NCBI RefSeq assembly: GCF_027922185.1
Contig: NZ_BSFE01000002.1
Location: 372,001 to 436,000 of the forward strand
From: Maricaulis virginensis
GTDB lineage: Bacteria > Pseudomonadota > Alphaproteobacteria > Caulobacterales > Maricaulaceae
Reading direction: 5' to 3'
DNA: 64,000 bases
Made by a program: the position numbers and the translations under genes. The notes below the pieces were generated by a model, which was given only the letters and a program-made list of their open reading frames with translations, had not been told where the DNA came from and did no database searches. Numbering within the stretch: position 1 is the stretch's first letter; every line of letters begins with the position of its first letter. Positions 48,580 to 57,568 of this stretch are shown here, piece after piece.

Positions 48580-49362
48580 ATGGCGGATACCCGGCGCGTT
48601 ACGGCAGCGGTTCTCCTGATCGGTGACGAGGTGCTCTCCGGGCGCACCCAGGACAGGAATCTCCAGCAGATCGCGCAATTCCTGGCGCCGCTGGGGATCA
48701 ATGTGATCGAGGCGCGCACCGTGCCGGATATCGAGGACGAGATTGTCGAGGCGGTGAACACGCTGCGCGCCAAGGCCGACTATGTCTTCACCACGGGCGG
48801 GATCGGCCCGACCCATGACGACATCACCGCCGACAGCATCGCGAAAGCCTTCGGCATGACCATCGATGTCCGCGCCGATGCGCTGGCGATCATCGAGGAA
48901 TGGTACGACAAGACGAAGACGCCGGTCACCGAGAGCCGCAAGCGCATGGCGCGCATCCCCGAGGGCTCGTCGCTGATCAAGAACCCGGTCACCGGCGCGC
49001 CGGGCTTCCAGACCGGCAATGTCTTCACCATGGCCGGCGTGCCCGCGATCTGCCGCGGCATGCTGGAGGATATCGCCCACCGCCTGGAAGGCGGCACGGT
49101 CACCCTGTCGCGCTCGGTGAAGGGCGATAATCTGCGCGAGGGCGAGATTGCCGAGAAGCTGGGCGTGTTGCAGGAGGAGAACCCGAACGTGTCCATCGGC
49201 TCCTATCCCTATTTCATCGAGGTGAAGGCCGGCGAGGTCCGCCGCGGCACCCATCTCGTCGCCCGCTCCACCGACAAGCGCGCTCTCGCCCGCGTCATCG
49301 ACGCCATCGCCGACCTGGTGCAGGAGCTCGGCTACGAACCGCGCATCGATCCGGAGGAGTAG
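48580..49362 (+). CDS. CinA N-domain (MoCF) protein, competence/damage-inducible family
   Basis: 260 residues. It has the molybdopterin-binding-like fold TAAVLLIGDEVLSGRTQDRN ... FTTGGIGPTHDDITADSIAKAFG. Only this domain is present; the C-terminal nicotinamide-nucleotide amidase domain of full CinA is missing, as in many alphaproteobacteria. A pyrophosphatase role is plausible. The 3' end overlaps the convergent membrane-protein gene by 31 bases. Confidence 0.88.
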   Translation: MADTRRVTAAVLLIGDEVLSGRTQDRNLQQIAQFLAPLGINVIEARTVPDIEDEIVEAVNTLRAKADYVFTTGGIGPTHDDITADSIAKAFGMTIDVRADALAIIEEWYDKTKTPVTESRKRMARIPEGSSLIKNPVTGAPGFQTGNVFTMAGVPAICRGMLEDIAHRLEGGTVTLSRSVKGDNLREGEIAEKLGVLQEENPNVSIGSYPYFIEVKAGEVRRGTHLVARSTDKRALARVIDAIADLVQELGYEPRIDPEE

Positions 49363-49817
49363 GGGGTACCGTCGAATGCGCCGTCCTTGCGCAAACGGTC
49401 GCGTTCTTCGCGAACAACATCCCGGTAACGCCAGCATAGTAGGAAGAGCGTCGCCAGGATGCATACATGAAGGGCAAGCCCGTCAAGCCCGCCCAGGCCA
49501 ATAAAAATGAAGAAGGCGAGAATCCGGGCGGCGATCGCAAACAAGAGCAGAAACTGCAGGACTGCAGTTGTGCCGAGCAGGTGATAGTGCTGCATTTTCC
49601 AGATGTGGAACTGCTCGTTCCAGCGTCGAGACCATGCCTGTCCACGGCGGCACATAGCGTAGAAGAAACTCGCCATCGCCACCAGGGCGACAATGAACAT
49701 CGCGTCGTAGAACCGTCCCGTGTCCGGCAGGCTGAGGCCAAGAATAGCGAGGCACAGCAGAGCAAAGGCGACTGTGCGAAGTGTCGAACCCTTCGGCAGG
49801 CGGAAATCGGTGAGCAT
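49332..49817 (-). CDS. Membrane protein of unknown function
   Basis: 161 residues with four hydrophobic helices (for example LRTVAFALLCLAILGLSLP and TTAVLQFLLLFAIAARILAFFIFIG) and a charged C-terminal tail. No family is recognised. ATG 49817 is the start at which membrane-like sequence begins; the open frame upstream is arginine-rich and unlikely. Its end overlaps the cinA-type gene by 31 bases on the opposite strand. Confidence 0.65.
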   Translation of the reverse strand: MLTDFRLPKGSTLRTVAFALLCLAILGLSLPDTGRFYDAMFIVALVAMASFFYAMCRRGQAWSRRWNEQFHIWKMQHYHLLGTTAVLQFLLLFAIAARILAFFIFIGLGGLDGLALHVCILATLFLLCWRYRDVVREERDRLRKDGAFDGTPYSSGSMRGS

Positions 49818-49957
49818 GGCGCTGATCCGGTTCTTGGGTTTGTAACTCCTAGCAGATTTCCCGCTGCCCCCAAATTGCCCCGCTTTCGTCTTTCGGTTGC
49901 ACCGGCTTTCGTGTTGCAGCTTGATGCGAGGGACATGACGGGAAGGGGAGTGCTTCC

Positions 49958-51631
49958 ATGAAACGCGCAATCTTGCTGGCGAGCGCCTTGGGCGTCGCTG
50001 TGGCCGGCTGTACGGCAACGACGGACGAGCCGGGCGAAGTCGCCGAACACGAATTTGAATATCGGTTGCCGCCTCCGCCGCCACCCCCGCCGCCGGCCTC
50101 GGCCGACTACGTCACCGTCACGGGCGCCCGGCTCGCAGGCGCGCCCGCGCCCATGGTTTCGCCGCGTCACTGGCCTCAGCCCGAACCGGAAGACCGCGAG
50201 CGTTATGACGATACCGAGGCCAATCCGGTCGTTTCCACGGCGGAGGAACCCGTCTCCACCTTCTCCATCGATGTCGACACGGCCAGCTATGCCGTGGTGC
50301 GTGACTATCTCATCGACAGCCGCGAACTGCCGCCCTCCGACGCGGTGCGTATCGAGGAGATGATCAATTATTTCGACTATGACTACGCCCTGCCGCCGGG
50401 ACCGGACGAGCCCTTCGCCACCCATGTCACGGTGACGCCCAATCCCTGGAACGCGAACACACAGCTGATGCATGTCGGTATCCAGGGTTTCGAGATCGTG
50501 CCGGACGAGCGACCGCGGGCCAATCTGGTCTTCCTGATCGATGTCTCCGGCTCGATGAATTCGCCGGACAAGCTGCCGCTCGCCGTGCAGGCCCTGCACA
50601 TGCTGGTCGACGAGCTGGAGCCCGAGGACACGGTCTCCCTGGTGGTCTATGCGGGCGCCGCCGGTGCCGTGCTCGAGCCGACCGAGGCGCGCCATGCGCG
50701 GCGCATCCACGAGGCGCTGGACCGGCTGCATGCCGGTGGGTCGACCGCGGGCGGGGCCGGGCTGGACCTGGCCTATTCGCTGGCGCGGGAGAATTTCGAC
50801 GAGGACGCGGTGAACCGCGTCATGCTGCTCACCGATGGCGATTTCAATGTCGGCGTCACGCGTGACGAGAGCCTGGAAGACTATGTCGCCCGCCAGCGCG
50901 ACAGCGGCATCTATCTCTCCGTGATGGGTTTTGGCCGCGGCAATTACAATGACCGCATGATGCAGCTGATCGCCCAGGCCGGGAACGGCACGGCGGGCTA
51001 TATCGACAGCCGCCAGGAAGCGCGCCGCATGCTGGTCGAGGAGAGCTTCTCCGCGCTTTTCCCGATCGCCAACGATGTGAAGATCCAGGTCGAGTTCAAT
51101 CCGGCCCGCGTCGCGGAATACCGGCTGATCGGATACGAGACGCGCCTGCTGGACCGGGCCGATTTCAACAATGACGCCGTCGATGCCGGCGAGGTGGGCT
51201 CGGGCCATGCCGTCACCGCGATCTACGAGATCGCCGCGCCGGGATCGGAAGGCGTGCTGATGGATCCTCTGCGCTATGGCGGGGCGGCCCGGCCGGCTGC
51301 AGACCTGTCCGGCGAGTACGGGCTCCTGCGCTTGCGCTACAAGCAGCCCGGCGAGGATGAGAGCATCCTGATGGAACGCACGGTCACCGATGCCGATGCG
51401 GTCAGGACGTTCGACGAGGCGGACACTGAAGTGCGTTTCTCCGTCGCCGTGGCCGGCTTTGCCCAATTGCTGCGCGGTGACCCCTATCTGCAGGACGGAT
51501 ACAGCTGGGAGGCCGTCGCCGAAGACGCGGCATCGGCCCTCGGTGAAGACGAATTCGGCTACCGCGCCGAATTCCTGGAGCTTGTGGAACGCGCCCGCCG
51601 CATCGATGAGGGCCGGGGGCTGAAGGAGTAG
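49958..51631 (+). CDS. von Willebrand factor A domain lipoprotein (YfbK-like)
   Basis: 557 residues. A lipobox (VAGC) at the N-terminus is followed by a run of nine prolines near residues 36-44 and a low-complexity stretch. A conserved pre-VWA block reads STFSIDVDTASYAVVRDYL. The VWA domain has an intact MIDAS (D195 in FLIDVSGSMN, later LLTDGDFN). A C-terminal DUF3520-like region follows. This layout is the YfbK-type family, of unknown function and probably facing the periplasm or cell surface. Confidence 0.88.
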   Translation: MKRAILLASALGVAVAGCTATTDEPGEVAEHEFEYRLPPPPPPPPPASADYVTVTGARLAGAPAPMVSPRHWPQPEPEDRERYDDTEANPVVSTAEEPVSTFSIDVDTASYAVVRDYLIDSRELPPSDAVRIEEMINYFDYDYALPPGPDEPFATHVTVTPNPWNANTQLMHVGIQGFEIVPDERPRANLVFLIDVSGSMNSPDKLPLAVQALHMLVDELEPEDTVSLVVYAGAAGAVLEPTEARHARRIHEALDRLHAGGSTAGGAGLDLAYSLARENFDEDAVNRVMLLTDGDFNVGVTRDESLEDYVARQRDSGIYLSVMGFGRGNYNDRMMQLIAQAGNGTAGYIDSRQEARRMLVEESFSALFPIANDVKIQVEFNPARVAEYRLIGYETRLLDRADFNNDAVDAGEVGSGHAVTAIYEIAAPGSEGVLMDPLRYGGAARPAADLSGEYGLLRLRYKQPGEDESILMERTVTDADAVRTFDEADTEVRFSVAVAGFAQLLRGDPYLQDGYSWEAVAEDAASALGEDEFGYRAEFLELVERARRIDEGRGLKE

Positions 51632-51710
51632 CCAGGGCGGGCTGCCGGAGGGCTGACCGGCCCTCTGGCCTGCCCTGAAAACCGGTGTAGGATCGCCCCG
51701 CACCACCGGC

Positions 51711-51797
51711 GCGGGCGTGGCGGAATTGGTAGACGCAGCAGACTTAAAATCTGCCGGCCGCAAGGCCGTGCCGGTTCAATCCCGGCCGCCCGCACCA
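51711..51797 (+). tRNA. tRNA-Leu (anticodon UAA)
   Basis: The 87-nt cloverleaf has acceptor arms GCGGGCG / CGCCCGC, a D-arm with TTGGTAGAC, an anticodon loop CTTAAAA between GCAGA and TCTGC giving anticodon TAA at 51745-51747, a long variable arm (class II, typical of Leu), the GGTTCAATCC T-arm, and an encoded CCA end. It reads UUA and UUG codons. Confidence 0.97.
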
Positions 51798-52071
51798 TTC
51801 GAAGTCGGTCTGCCGGAGGCAGAAAAATCGATCCAGTGAATCGATTTTAGACGCAGAATGCCCCGGCAGGGGCCAACGCCCTGCGGGCTTCGGGTGGCAA
51901 GCCACCCGTAGCGCGCACCCGGGGCGAAGCGGCCTGTCCTCCGAAGCTTCAGCGAAGGAGGATGTCCCGCCGAAGCCTTGGCGCAGGGGGACTGTCGAGG
52001 ACAGGCTTCTGATTCATTCGCGCCAGAGGCATGCCACCTTCCTGGAAGCGGCCGCCGCGCGGCTTGCCCCC
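51798..52071. repeat. Repeat-laden region downstream of tRNA-Leu
   Basis: No gene. AATCGAT inverted pairs lie at about 51828-51850. Later CCTCCGAAGCTTCAGCGAAG (near 51938) and CCGCCGAAGCCTTGGCGCAG (near 51970) are two variants of one repeat. No integrase and no copy of the tRNA 3' end was seen, so there is no sign of an integrated element. Confidence 0.6.
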
Positions 52072-52254
52072 CTAGCGGCAGAGCGTTTGCGAGGTCAGGA
52101 GATTGCCGGCTTCGTCATAGGTGTTGCGGATCACGCAGTCGTCGGATGACAGGTGCGCCACGGCGCGCTGGACGGCCATGGCGAGCACGAAGACCGCACC
52201 GATCACGATCACGGCCTGCATGGCGACGGACATCCTGTTGGTCGCGTTGAACAT
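52072..52254 (-). CDS. Small single-pass membrane protein, hypothetical
   Basis: 60 residues. SVAMQAVIVIGAVFVLAMAVQRAVAHL is a single transmembrane helix, followed by a short tail with two cysteines (DDCVIRN and QTLCR). The ATG at 52254 is preceded by GGGGGAAAT. It may be a small periplasm-facing peptide. No family is recognised. Confidence 0.5.
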   Translation of the reverse strand: MFNATNRMSVAMQAVIVIGAVFVLAMAVQRAVAHLSSDDCVIRNTYDEAGNLLTSQTLCR

Positions 52255-52473
52255 TTCCCGATTTCCCCCTTGCCCCGGCGTTCATACTAGCCGCGCGGCC
52301 CTCCGGTTTCAATTTTCTGCCGAGACGGTCATGTGCCGTCCATCTTCGTGAGGTCCGGCACCCCCTAGGGTCGTCCATGCGGAGGGATACGCATTGTGTG
52401 CCGTCCGCCGGTCGCTGCATCCGGCCGGCGCGGGCGGCGCATCTGTTCGTTTTGAAAACGGGGAGACAGACGC

Positions 52474-53940
52474 GTGAAACTTCATCCAGTCCTGATTGCG
52501 GCCGCCGGCGCCCTGGCAGCCGCCACGCCCGCGCTGGCGCAGACGCCGGCCACCTGTCCGGCCGACCCGGTGCGGCTCGATTTCGCCCATGCCGGCGGCA
52601 ACCGTTTCGATGTCACCGTCGAGGCGCAAGGCGCCAGCGGCGTGCTCGACATTCTGTGGCGTCCGGGGGAGGGCGCACAGGACGGTACGGCCGATTTCAT
52701 CGAGGATCTGCGCTTCGGTGACGATCCGCGTCCCCCGCGCTATATGGGATACGGGACCTGGCAGCATCCCGGCGGCGAGGCGGCCGGCTGGGACGGCTAC
52801 AGCTACACCCTGGTCGCCGATCATGACCGCGCCGTCTGGGAGGTGGGCAAGGAGGAGACGGCCTACCGGTTCGACGACGCCTTCTACTTCACCGGCAATC
52901 CGGTACTGGTGCTCAACCATGCCTGGACGGATTGCACCTTCGACATCGCCTTCGACCTGCCCGAGGACTGGCAGGTGGTCGCGGCCTGGCCGCAGACCGG
53001 CCCCGGCCGCTACCGGGTCGAGGGGCTCAATGATGTGGTGCGCAATATCTTCGTGACCGGTCCGGGCCTGGCGCCGCAGACCTTCGATGTCGACGGCATG
53101 GCCGTCACCCTGCTCGCCCAGCAGCCGCTGGCCGACGGTGTGGCGGACTTCCGCCGCGTGCTGGAGGACAGCCTCACCCGTTATGCGCAGACCTTCGGCG
53201 GTGTGCCGATGGAACGCTATCTCGTCGTCTTCGGCGAGGGACAGATGAATGACGGTGGCGCCTTCGCCCAGAGTTTCGGCCAGCGCATGCCTGCGCCCTT
53301 CCGCCCGCACGAGCGCCTGATGTGGGCGCGCACACTGGCACACGAGACGCTGCACGCCTGGCTGGGCGTGACGATCCGGCCCGTCCCCTATGCCCAGTCG
53401 CAATGGTTCACCGAGGGCGGGGCGGATTATTTCGCCATGAAGACGCTCTACCGCGCCGGCCTGGTCGACGAACCCGATGTCATTTTCATGCTGGAAGGCC
53501 AGATCCGCCGCTTCCTGCTGGGGCGCATCGCCAGCGGTGCGATAAGCCTGGCCGAGGCCGGCGAGGACAAGCAGGCAAACCGCCAGCTCGTCTATGGCGG
53601 CGGGGCGCTGTTCCACTATCTGCTCGATGCGCGGATGACGGACCAGTCCGGTCCCGGCGCCTATGAGGCAGCGCTGGAAAGCCTCTACCGGTCCGCCGAT
53701 CGCGACTATTCCCAGGCCCGCCTCCTGGCCGCACTCGATGCGCGCTCGGACGGGGCAGCCAGCGAGATCCTCGCCTTGCTGGACGGGCCCTTCGATCCGT
53801 TCGGTCTTCTCGCCACGCTCGACGAGACCGGTCTCGCCACCGCCGCCTTCGGGCCTGACGAGATCCTGGTGCGCTTTGCGGCCGGCGATTGCGCCGGTTC
53901 CCGCGAGAATGCCTGCATGCCGGCCTTCCTGCAGCGCTGA
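52474..53940 (+). CDS. Exported gluzincin metallopeptidase-like protein
   Basis: 488 residues from GTG 52474, with GGGGAGA upstream and a Sec signal peptide (AAAGALAAATPALA). The zinc site is HExxH at H290 and H294 (LAHETLHAW) with the third ligand E314 in TEGGAD, again HExxH-x19-E. This suggests an M1/M61-like fold, with the N-terminal beta domain at about 30-240. The target is unknown. It shares the exact metal-site spacing with the lipoprotein at 18794-20233. Confidence 0.78.
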   Translation: MKLHPVLIAAAGALAAATPALAQTPATCPADPVRLDFAHAGGNRFDVTVEAQGASGVLDILWRPGEGAQDGTADFIEDLRFGDDPRPPRYMGYGTWQHPGGEAAGWDGYSYTLVADHDRAVWEVGKEETAYRFDDAFYFTGNPVLVLNHAWTDCTFDIAFDLPEDWQVVAAWPQTGPGRYRVEGLNDVVRNIFVTGPGLAPQTFDVDGMAVTLLAQQPLADGVADFRRVLEDSLTRYAQTFGGVPMERYLVVFGEGQMNDGGAFAQSFGQRMPAPFRPHERLMWARTLAHETLHAWLGVTIRPVPYAQSQWFTEGGADYFAMKTLYRAGLVDEPDVIFMLEGQIRRFLLGRIASGAISLAEAGEDKQANRQLVYGGGALFHYLLDARMTDQSGPGAYEAALESLYRSADRDYSQARLLAALDARSDGAASEILALLDGPFDPFGLLATLDETGLATAAFGPDEILVRFAAGDCAGSRENACMPAFLQR

Positions 53941-54020
53941 CCGCTGCGCCGATATCGCGCAGGACCGCCGGGGCGTATTCCGCTGGCTATCGGCCGGCGG
54001 TCTCGCCTATCTTGCGGCGC

Positions 54021-55166
54021 ATGAGACCCTATATCTTTTCCTTCCGCATCGGCGGCGTCGTGGTGCGGGCCGAACCGTCCTGGCTGTTCCTGGCGCTGCT
54101 GGTCGGCTGGTCGCTGGCCTCGGGCTTCTTCCCCGGCCTGCGCGACGATTTCTCGCTGCCCGCCTATATCGCCATGGCGGTGGCGGGCGTGGCCGGGCTG
54201 ACCTTTTCCATCATCGCCCACGAGCTGTCGCACACCTTCGTGGGCCGCGCCTTCGGCCTGCCGATCAATCATGTGACGCTCTTCCTGTTCGGCGGCGCGG
54301 CCGAGCTGGAGAGCGAGCCGGAAACGCCGATGAGCGAGCTCGTCATGGCGCTCGCGGGCCCGTTGATGAGCCTCGTCCTGGCCGGCCTGTTCGCGCTGGC
54401 CGGCGGTGCGCTGGCGCCGCAGGGCGCGGACGACCCCGTCGGCGCGGTGGCACTGGTGCTGGGCTATCTGTCGCTGATCAATCTCCTGCTGGCGATGTTC
54501 AACATGATCCCCGCCTTTCCGCTCGATGGCGGGCGGGTGCTGCGCGCCATCCTGTGGCTGTTCACCGGCGACCGGCGCCGGGCCACCGGCTGGGCCAGCG
54601 GCGCGGGCGAGTTCTTCGCCTATGTCTTCATCGCCTCGGGTGCCGGGCTGGCCCTGTTTGCGGGCCAGATGGGCGGCATCTGGTGGGTGCTGATCGGCCT
54701 CTTCCTGCGCACGGCAGCGGTCTCGGCCCGCAATGAGCAGGACATGAAACACGCCCTGGCCGGTGTCGCGGTGGGCGAGCTGGCCGGTCCTTTCGAGACC
54801 GCACAGGCCGATATGAGCGTGGCCGACTTCATCGAGGAGGTGCTGGTGCGCCATCACCGCGCCTGGGTGCCGGTGGTCGAGGCCGACGGCCAGCTGGTCG
54901 GCGGCGCCGGTGTCGAAGAGGCGCGGGCCGTGCCGGCCGCCGAACGCGCCTCCACACCCGTGCGCCGCATCGCCCTGCCGGTGCGCGAGAGCGAGCGGAT
55001 CGAGGCGCCGCTGCGCGCCTCCGGCGCTTTTGCCCGCATGCAGCACGACCATCTCGCCCGGCTCTATGTCGTGAAGGACGACCGGCTCGCCGGCGTCGTC
55101 AGCCTGTCCGACCTGATGGAATACGCCCGCATGCGCCGCCTGTTCGACGGCGACGCCGCGGGCTGA
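54021..55166 (+). CDS. Site-2 protease family membrane metalloprotease with CBS domains
   Basis: 381 residues. The zinc motif HELSH is at residues 67-71 in an early helix, and the third ligand is in NMIPAFPLDGGR. At least six hydrophobic segments precede a C-terminal pair of CBS-like domains (about 245-375, MSVADFIEEVLVRHHRAWVPVVEADGQLVG). This is the group III S2P/SpoIVFB-type fused to CBS, which senses ATP or AMP in relatives. ATG 54021 is chosen since it starts the homologous region. Confidence 0.9.
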   Translation: MRPYIFSFRIGGVVVRAEPSWLFLALLVGWSLASGFFPGLRDDFSLPAYIAMAVAGVAGLTFSIIAHELSHTFVGRAFGLPINHVTLFLFGGAAELESEPETPMSELVMALAGPLMSLVLAGLFALAGGALAPQGADDPVGAVALVLGYLSLINLLLAMFNMIPAFPLDGGRVLRAILWLFTGDRRRATGWASGAGEFFAYVFIASGAGLALFAGQMGGIWWVLIGLFLRTAAVSARNEQDMKHALAGVAVGELAGPFETAQADMSVADFIEEVLVRHHRAWVPVVEADGQLVGGAGVEEARAVPAAERASTPVRRIALPVRESERIEAPLRASGAFARMQHDHLARLYVVKDDRLAGVVSLSDLMEYARMRRLFDGDAAG

Positions 55167-55209
55167 CAGGATCGGCGCACACCCGATTCAGAGCGATGGA
55201 GCGTCCGCG

Positions 55210-55662
55210 ATGAGCGAAAACCATGAGACCCACACCGGATCCTGCCGCTGCGGCCAGACCCGGATGGAAGTGACGGCACCGGCCCTGATCACCATGGCGT
55301 GTCATTGCGATGGCTGCCGCAAGATGACGGCGAGCGCGTTTTCGCTCAGCGCCATGGTGCCGGCAGAGGCTTTCCGCGTTGTCGAGGGCGAGCCGGTGAA
55401 GGGCGGGCTGCGCGGTCCCCAGCTCGACCATTATTTCTGCCCGCATTGCATGAGCTGGATGTTCACGCGGATCGTGGGCATGGACGCGCTGGTCAATGTC
55501 CGCGCGAGCCTCTTCGACACGCGCGACTGGGCCACGCCCTTCATCGAGACGATGACGTCAGAAAAACTCGACTGGGCGACAACGCCCGCCGTCCACAGCT
55601 ATCCGGCCTTCCCGCCGATGGAGGACTTCCAGTCGCTGATGACGGAGTATGCCGGGCGTTAG
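55210..55662 (+). CDS. GFA (CENP-V/glutathione-dependent formaldehyde-activating-like) family protein
   Basis: 150 residues. Zinc-binding cysteines are arranged as in the GFA family: GSCRCGQTRMEV, then CHCDGCRKM, then CPHCMSWMF. The family was named for formaldehyde activation, yet most members have unknown substrates. It follows the site-2 protease gene by 43 bases, so cotranscription is possible. Confidence 0.88.
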   Translation: MSENHETHTGSCRCGQTRMEVTAPALITMACHCDGCRKMTASAFSLSAMVPAEAFRVVEGEPVKGGLRGPQLDHYFCPHCMSWMFTRIVGMDALVNVRASLFDTRDWATPFIETMTSEKLDWATTPAVHSYPAFPPMEDFQSLMTEYAGR

Positions 55663-55796
55663 AGCGCGATTTCGCAGGGTTTGGAAAACGCTCGTCCAGA
55701 GTTCCGCCTTGGCCCACAAGAATCCCGCTTCCGGGCGGGAGGCTGTAGAGGAGGGATGGCCAGGAGATAGCCTCTCGTCCCTTCGAGATGGGTGGT

Positions 55797-57107
55797 CTAT
55801 TTTGCTGATACTGGCTTGCAACTAGGGAATTGTCTCATGACGTGCCCCCCCAAGTAGCAATCATAAGTGCCTTTAAAATCGATCATTCGAAAAACCAGTC
55901 GAGTCATGATTTCGCGAATCATCAAGACGCCTTGCCACAGTTCATCGGCATCCGGCGCGCGCCCTTGATGCACGATCTTGTTTCGGAGCTGGACGAGCGA
56001 CGCGAGGGCGTCATCAGTGAGAAGCTCGCGGGACACGTCCCACTGAGAAAGCAGCTCCGAGATTTTCGAAACGAAACTTGGTTTGTTGAGTTCCCGGATC
56101 TTCAACTTCATTGCCTTACGAGAGGCAGGTTCGATCGCTTCGAAATTGTCGATGGTTTCTCGAAGGGACGAAGCAACTTTCTCGAAAGCCGATGTGCCAA
56201 TGACTTGTTTTGCATGCTTGCCAAGCATTCCCCATGTCAGACTTTCTAGGGCAGTCATTGCCGTCAGAAACCGCACCTCGTCGTGCGTCGTTGAAACGAG
56301 CAACCATCCAATCGTCGTTTCAAACGCGTCCCGTTGTTCCTCGACAGCGTCAAATGCGTTGAGCGCAGCCTCAACTGTAGGCCGATAGTTCATGTAGTGG
56401 ATCGGGGCGAGTTCAGAGGCACTGCTCGGCCCGCACTCCCGAAATGAAGCGATGCACACACCATCCCGATAGAGGGTGGACACCGGCATTGCTACGTAGC
56501 CGGATCTCGCAAAGCTGATCGTGGAGTTGACATGCCGTAACAGAGCTGCGGCTGAAGAGGACCACTCGTCGATGCTCTCCACGACGTCCGAAGCCTCAAT
56601 CGCCAGTCTCCCTGATATCTCGTCGCGGTCGGCACTTCGTGTCGCGCCTTCCAGCACGAGCTTCCCAGCTGGGATCTCCGTGTAGACGCGTGGGAAGCAC
56701 TCAAATCCACGCAATCTGAATTCAAGAACTGGCCGCTCGATAGGTTGGTTGAGTGGGATTTCGATGTTGGTTTCAGCGGTCGATACATAGAGTTGGAGCT
56801 GCCCGCTCGCATTGTGATCCCAACTGGTGACCGACGCCGTTTCAGACCGGAGCGTTTTGCCTCCATCGCTGATGCCTGTGAGAGTTCTCCGGGGAGCAGA
56901 GCCGCCAAGCTCTCCCATATTCATGAGCTCGACGACGTGCTTACCCTCCAGCGCGGCAAGTTCGACGGCATCAAATTCGAACATCAACCGCCCCGATTTG
57001 TCCGCGCTCGCGACAAACGACACGGGGAGGTGAAACTCTCCGAAATCGAACTGGCCGCGAAATCTCTCGGGCTGAAACGTGAAATCGTATTCCGGATCGC
57101 CTGGCAT
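55797..57107 (-). CDS. HEPN-domain protein of unknown function
   Basis: 436 residues. The N-terminal half is beta-rich (FTFQPERFRGQFDFGEFHLPVS). The C-terminal half is a helical HEPN-type region with TALESLTWGMLGKHAKQVIG and the Rx4H motif RNKIVH at residues 375-380 (LVQLRNKIVHQG). HEPN RNases of this sort occur in defence and toxin-antitoxin systems. No partner MNT or helicase gene lies next to it. Base composition is AT-richer than its neighbours, suggesting acquisition. The ATG at 57107 is supported only weakly by an AGGTTGA. Confidence 0.7.
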   Translation of the reverse strand: MPGDPEYDFTFQPERFRGQFDFGEFHLPVSFVASADKSGRLMFEFDAVELAALEGKHVVELMNMGELGGSAPRRTLTGISDGGKTLRSETASVTSWDHNASGQLQLYVSTAETNIEIPLNQPIERPVLEFRLRGFECFPRVYTEIPAGKLVLEGATRSADRDEISGRLAIEASDVVESIDEWSSSAAALLRHVNSTISFARSGYVAMPVSTLYRDGVCIASFRECGPSSASELAPIHYMNYRPTVEAALNAFDAVEEQRDAFETTIGWLLVSTTHDEVRFLTAMTALESLTWGMLGKHAKQVIGTSAFEKVASSLRETIDNFEAIEPASRKAMKLKIRELNKPSFVSKISELLSQWDVSRELLTDDALASLVQLRNKIVHQGRAPDADELWQGVLMIREIMTRLVFRMIDFKGTYDCYLGGHVMRQFPSCKPVSAK

Positions 57108-57160
57108 TAGATCAACCTAACTGGAAACCAGAAAAAACGAAGCGTTTCCGGTCTCCCAAA

Positions 57161-57250
57161 GTCACCCACTCCACCGCTGCTTCGCAGCGGTCCTTCGTCG
57201 CGTCGAACAGTCCCCGGACTGTTCTTGGGCGTCTCAGCGCCCCTCAAGGG
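57161..57250. repeat. Dispersed repeat, second copy of the 43765-type core
   Basis: It contains CACCGCTGCTTCGCAGCGGT, CCTTCGTCGCGTCGAACAGT and CTTGGGCGTCTCAGCGCCCC, which align base for base with few changes to the core at about 43870-43957. It lies between the HEPN gene start and the 84-residue membrane protein gene. Confidence 0.75.
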
Positions 57251-57269
57251 CTATGCCCTGAAACCCCAC

Positions 57270-57524
57270 CTAAAGCGCCCGGCCGAAATCGGCGCTGGCC
57301 AGCATGATGGTCACCAGCATGACCGGTGCCAGCGTCAGGGCGAGGGCCATGATGATGACGGGGCCGAAGATCCAGCTGGCCAGGGCGACGCCCATCAGGA
57401 GATTGATCAGGAAAGGCAGGAGGGCGCGTTCCGGATCGCGCGCCACTTCCCGGCACATGCCGCCGAGAAGGGGCACTGCCAGGATGAGGCGGCCGGTCAG
57501 TTTAAAGGGAAGCGTAAGCAGCAT
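57270..57524 (-). CDS. Small membrane protein, last gene of the putative copper operon
   Basis: 84 residues with three hydrophobic segments (LTGRLILAVPLLGGM, FLINLLMGVALASWIFGPVIIMA, LTLAPVMLVTIMLA). ATG 57524 has GGAGA six bases upstream. It follows the PepSY gene by 44 bases on the same strand. Family unknown; context suggests an accessory role. Confidence 0.65.
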   Translation of the reverse strand: MLLTLPFKLTGRLILAVPLLGGMCREVARDPERALLPFLINLLMGVALASWIFGPVIIMALALTLAPVMLVTIMLASADFGRAL

Positions 57525-57568
57525 GCAGGTCTCCGGTGAGGGGCAAGGATGAAGCTGGAGGCGATCCG

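Noticed and set aside
51711..52071. Possible attachment site of an integrated element at tRNA-Leu
   Set aside because: No integrase, no second copy of the tRNA 3' end and no phage-like genes follow. Only intergenic repeats are seen.
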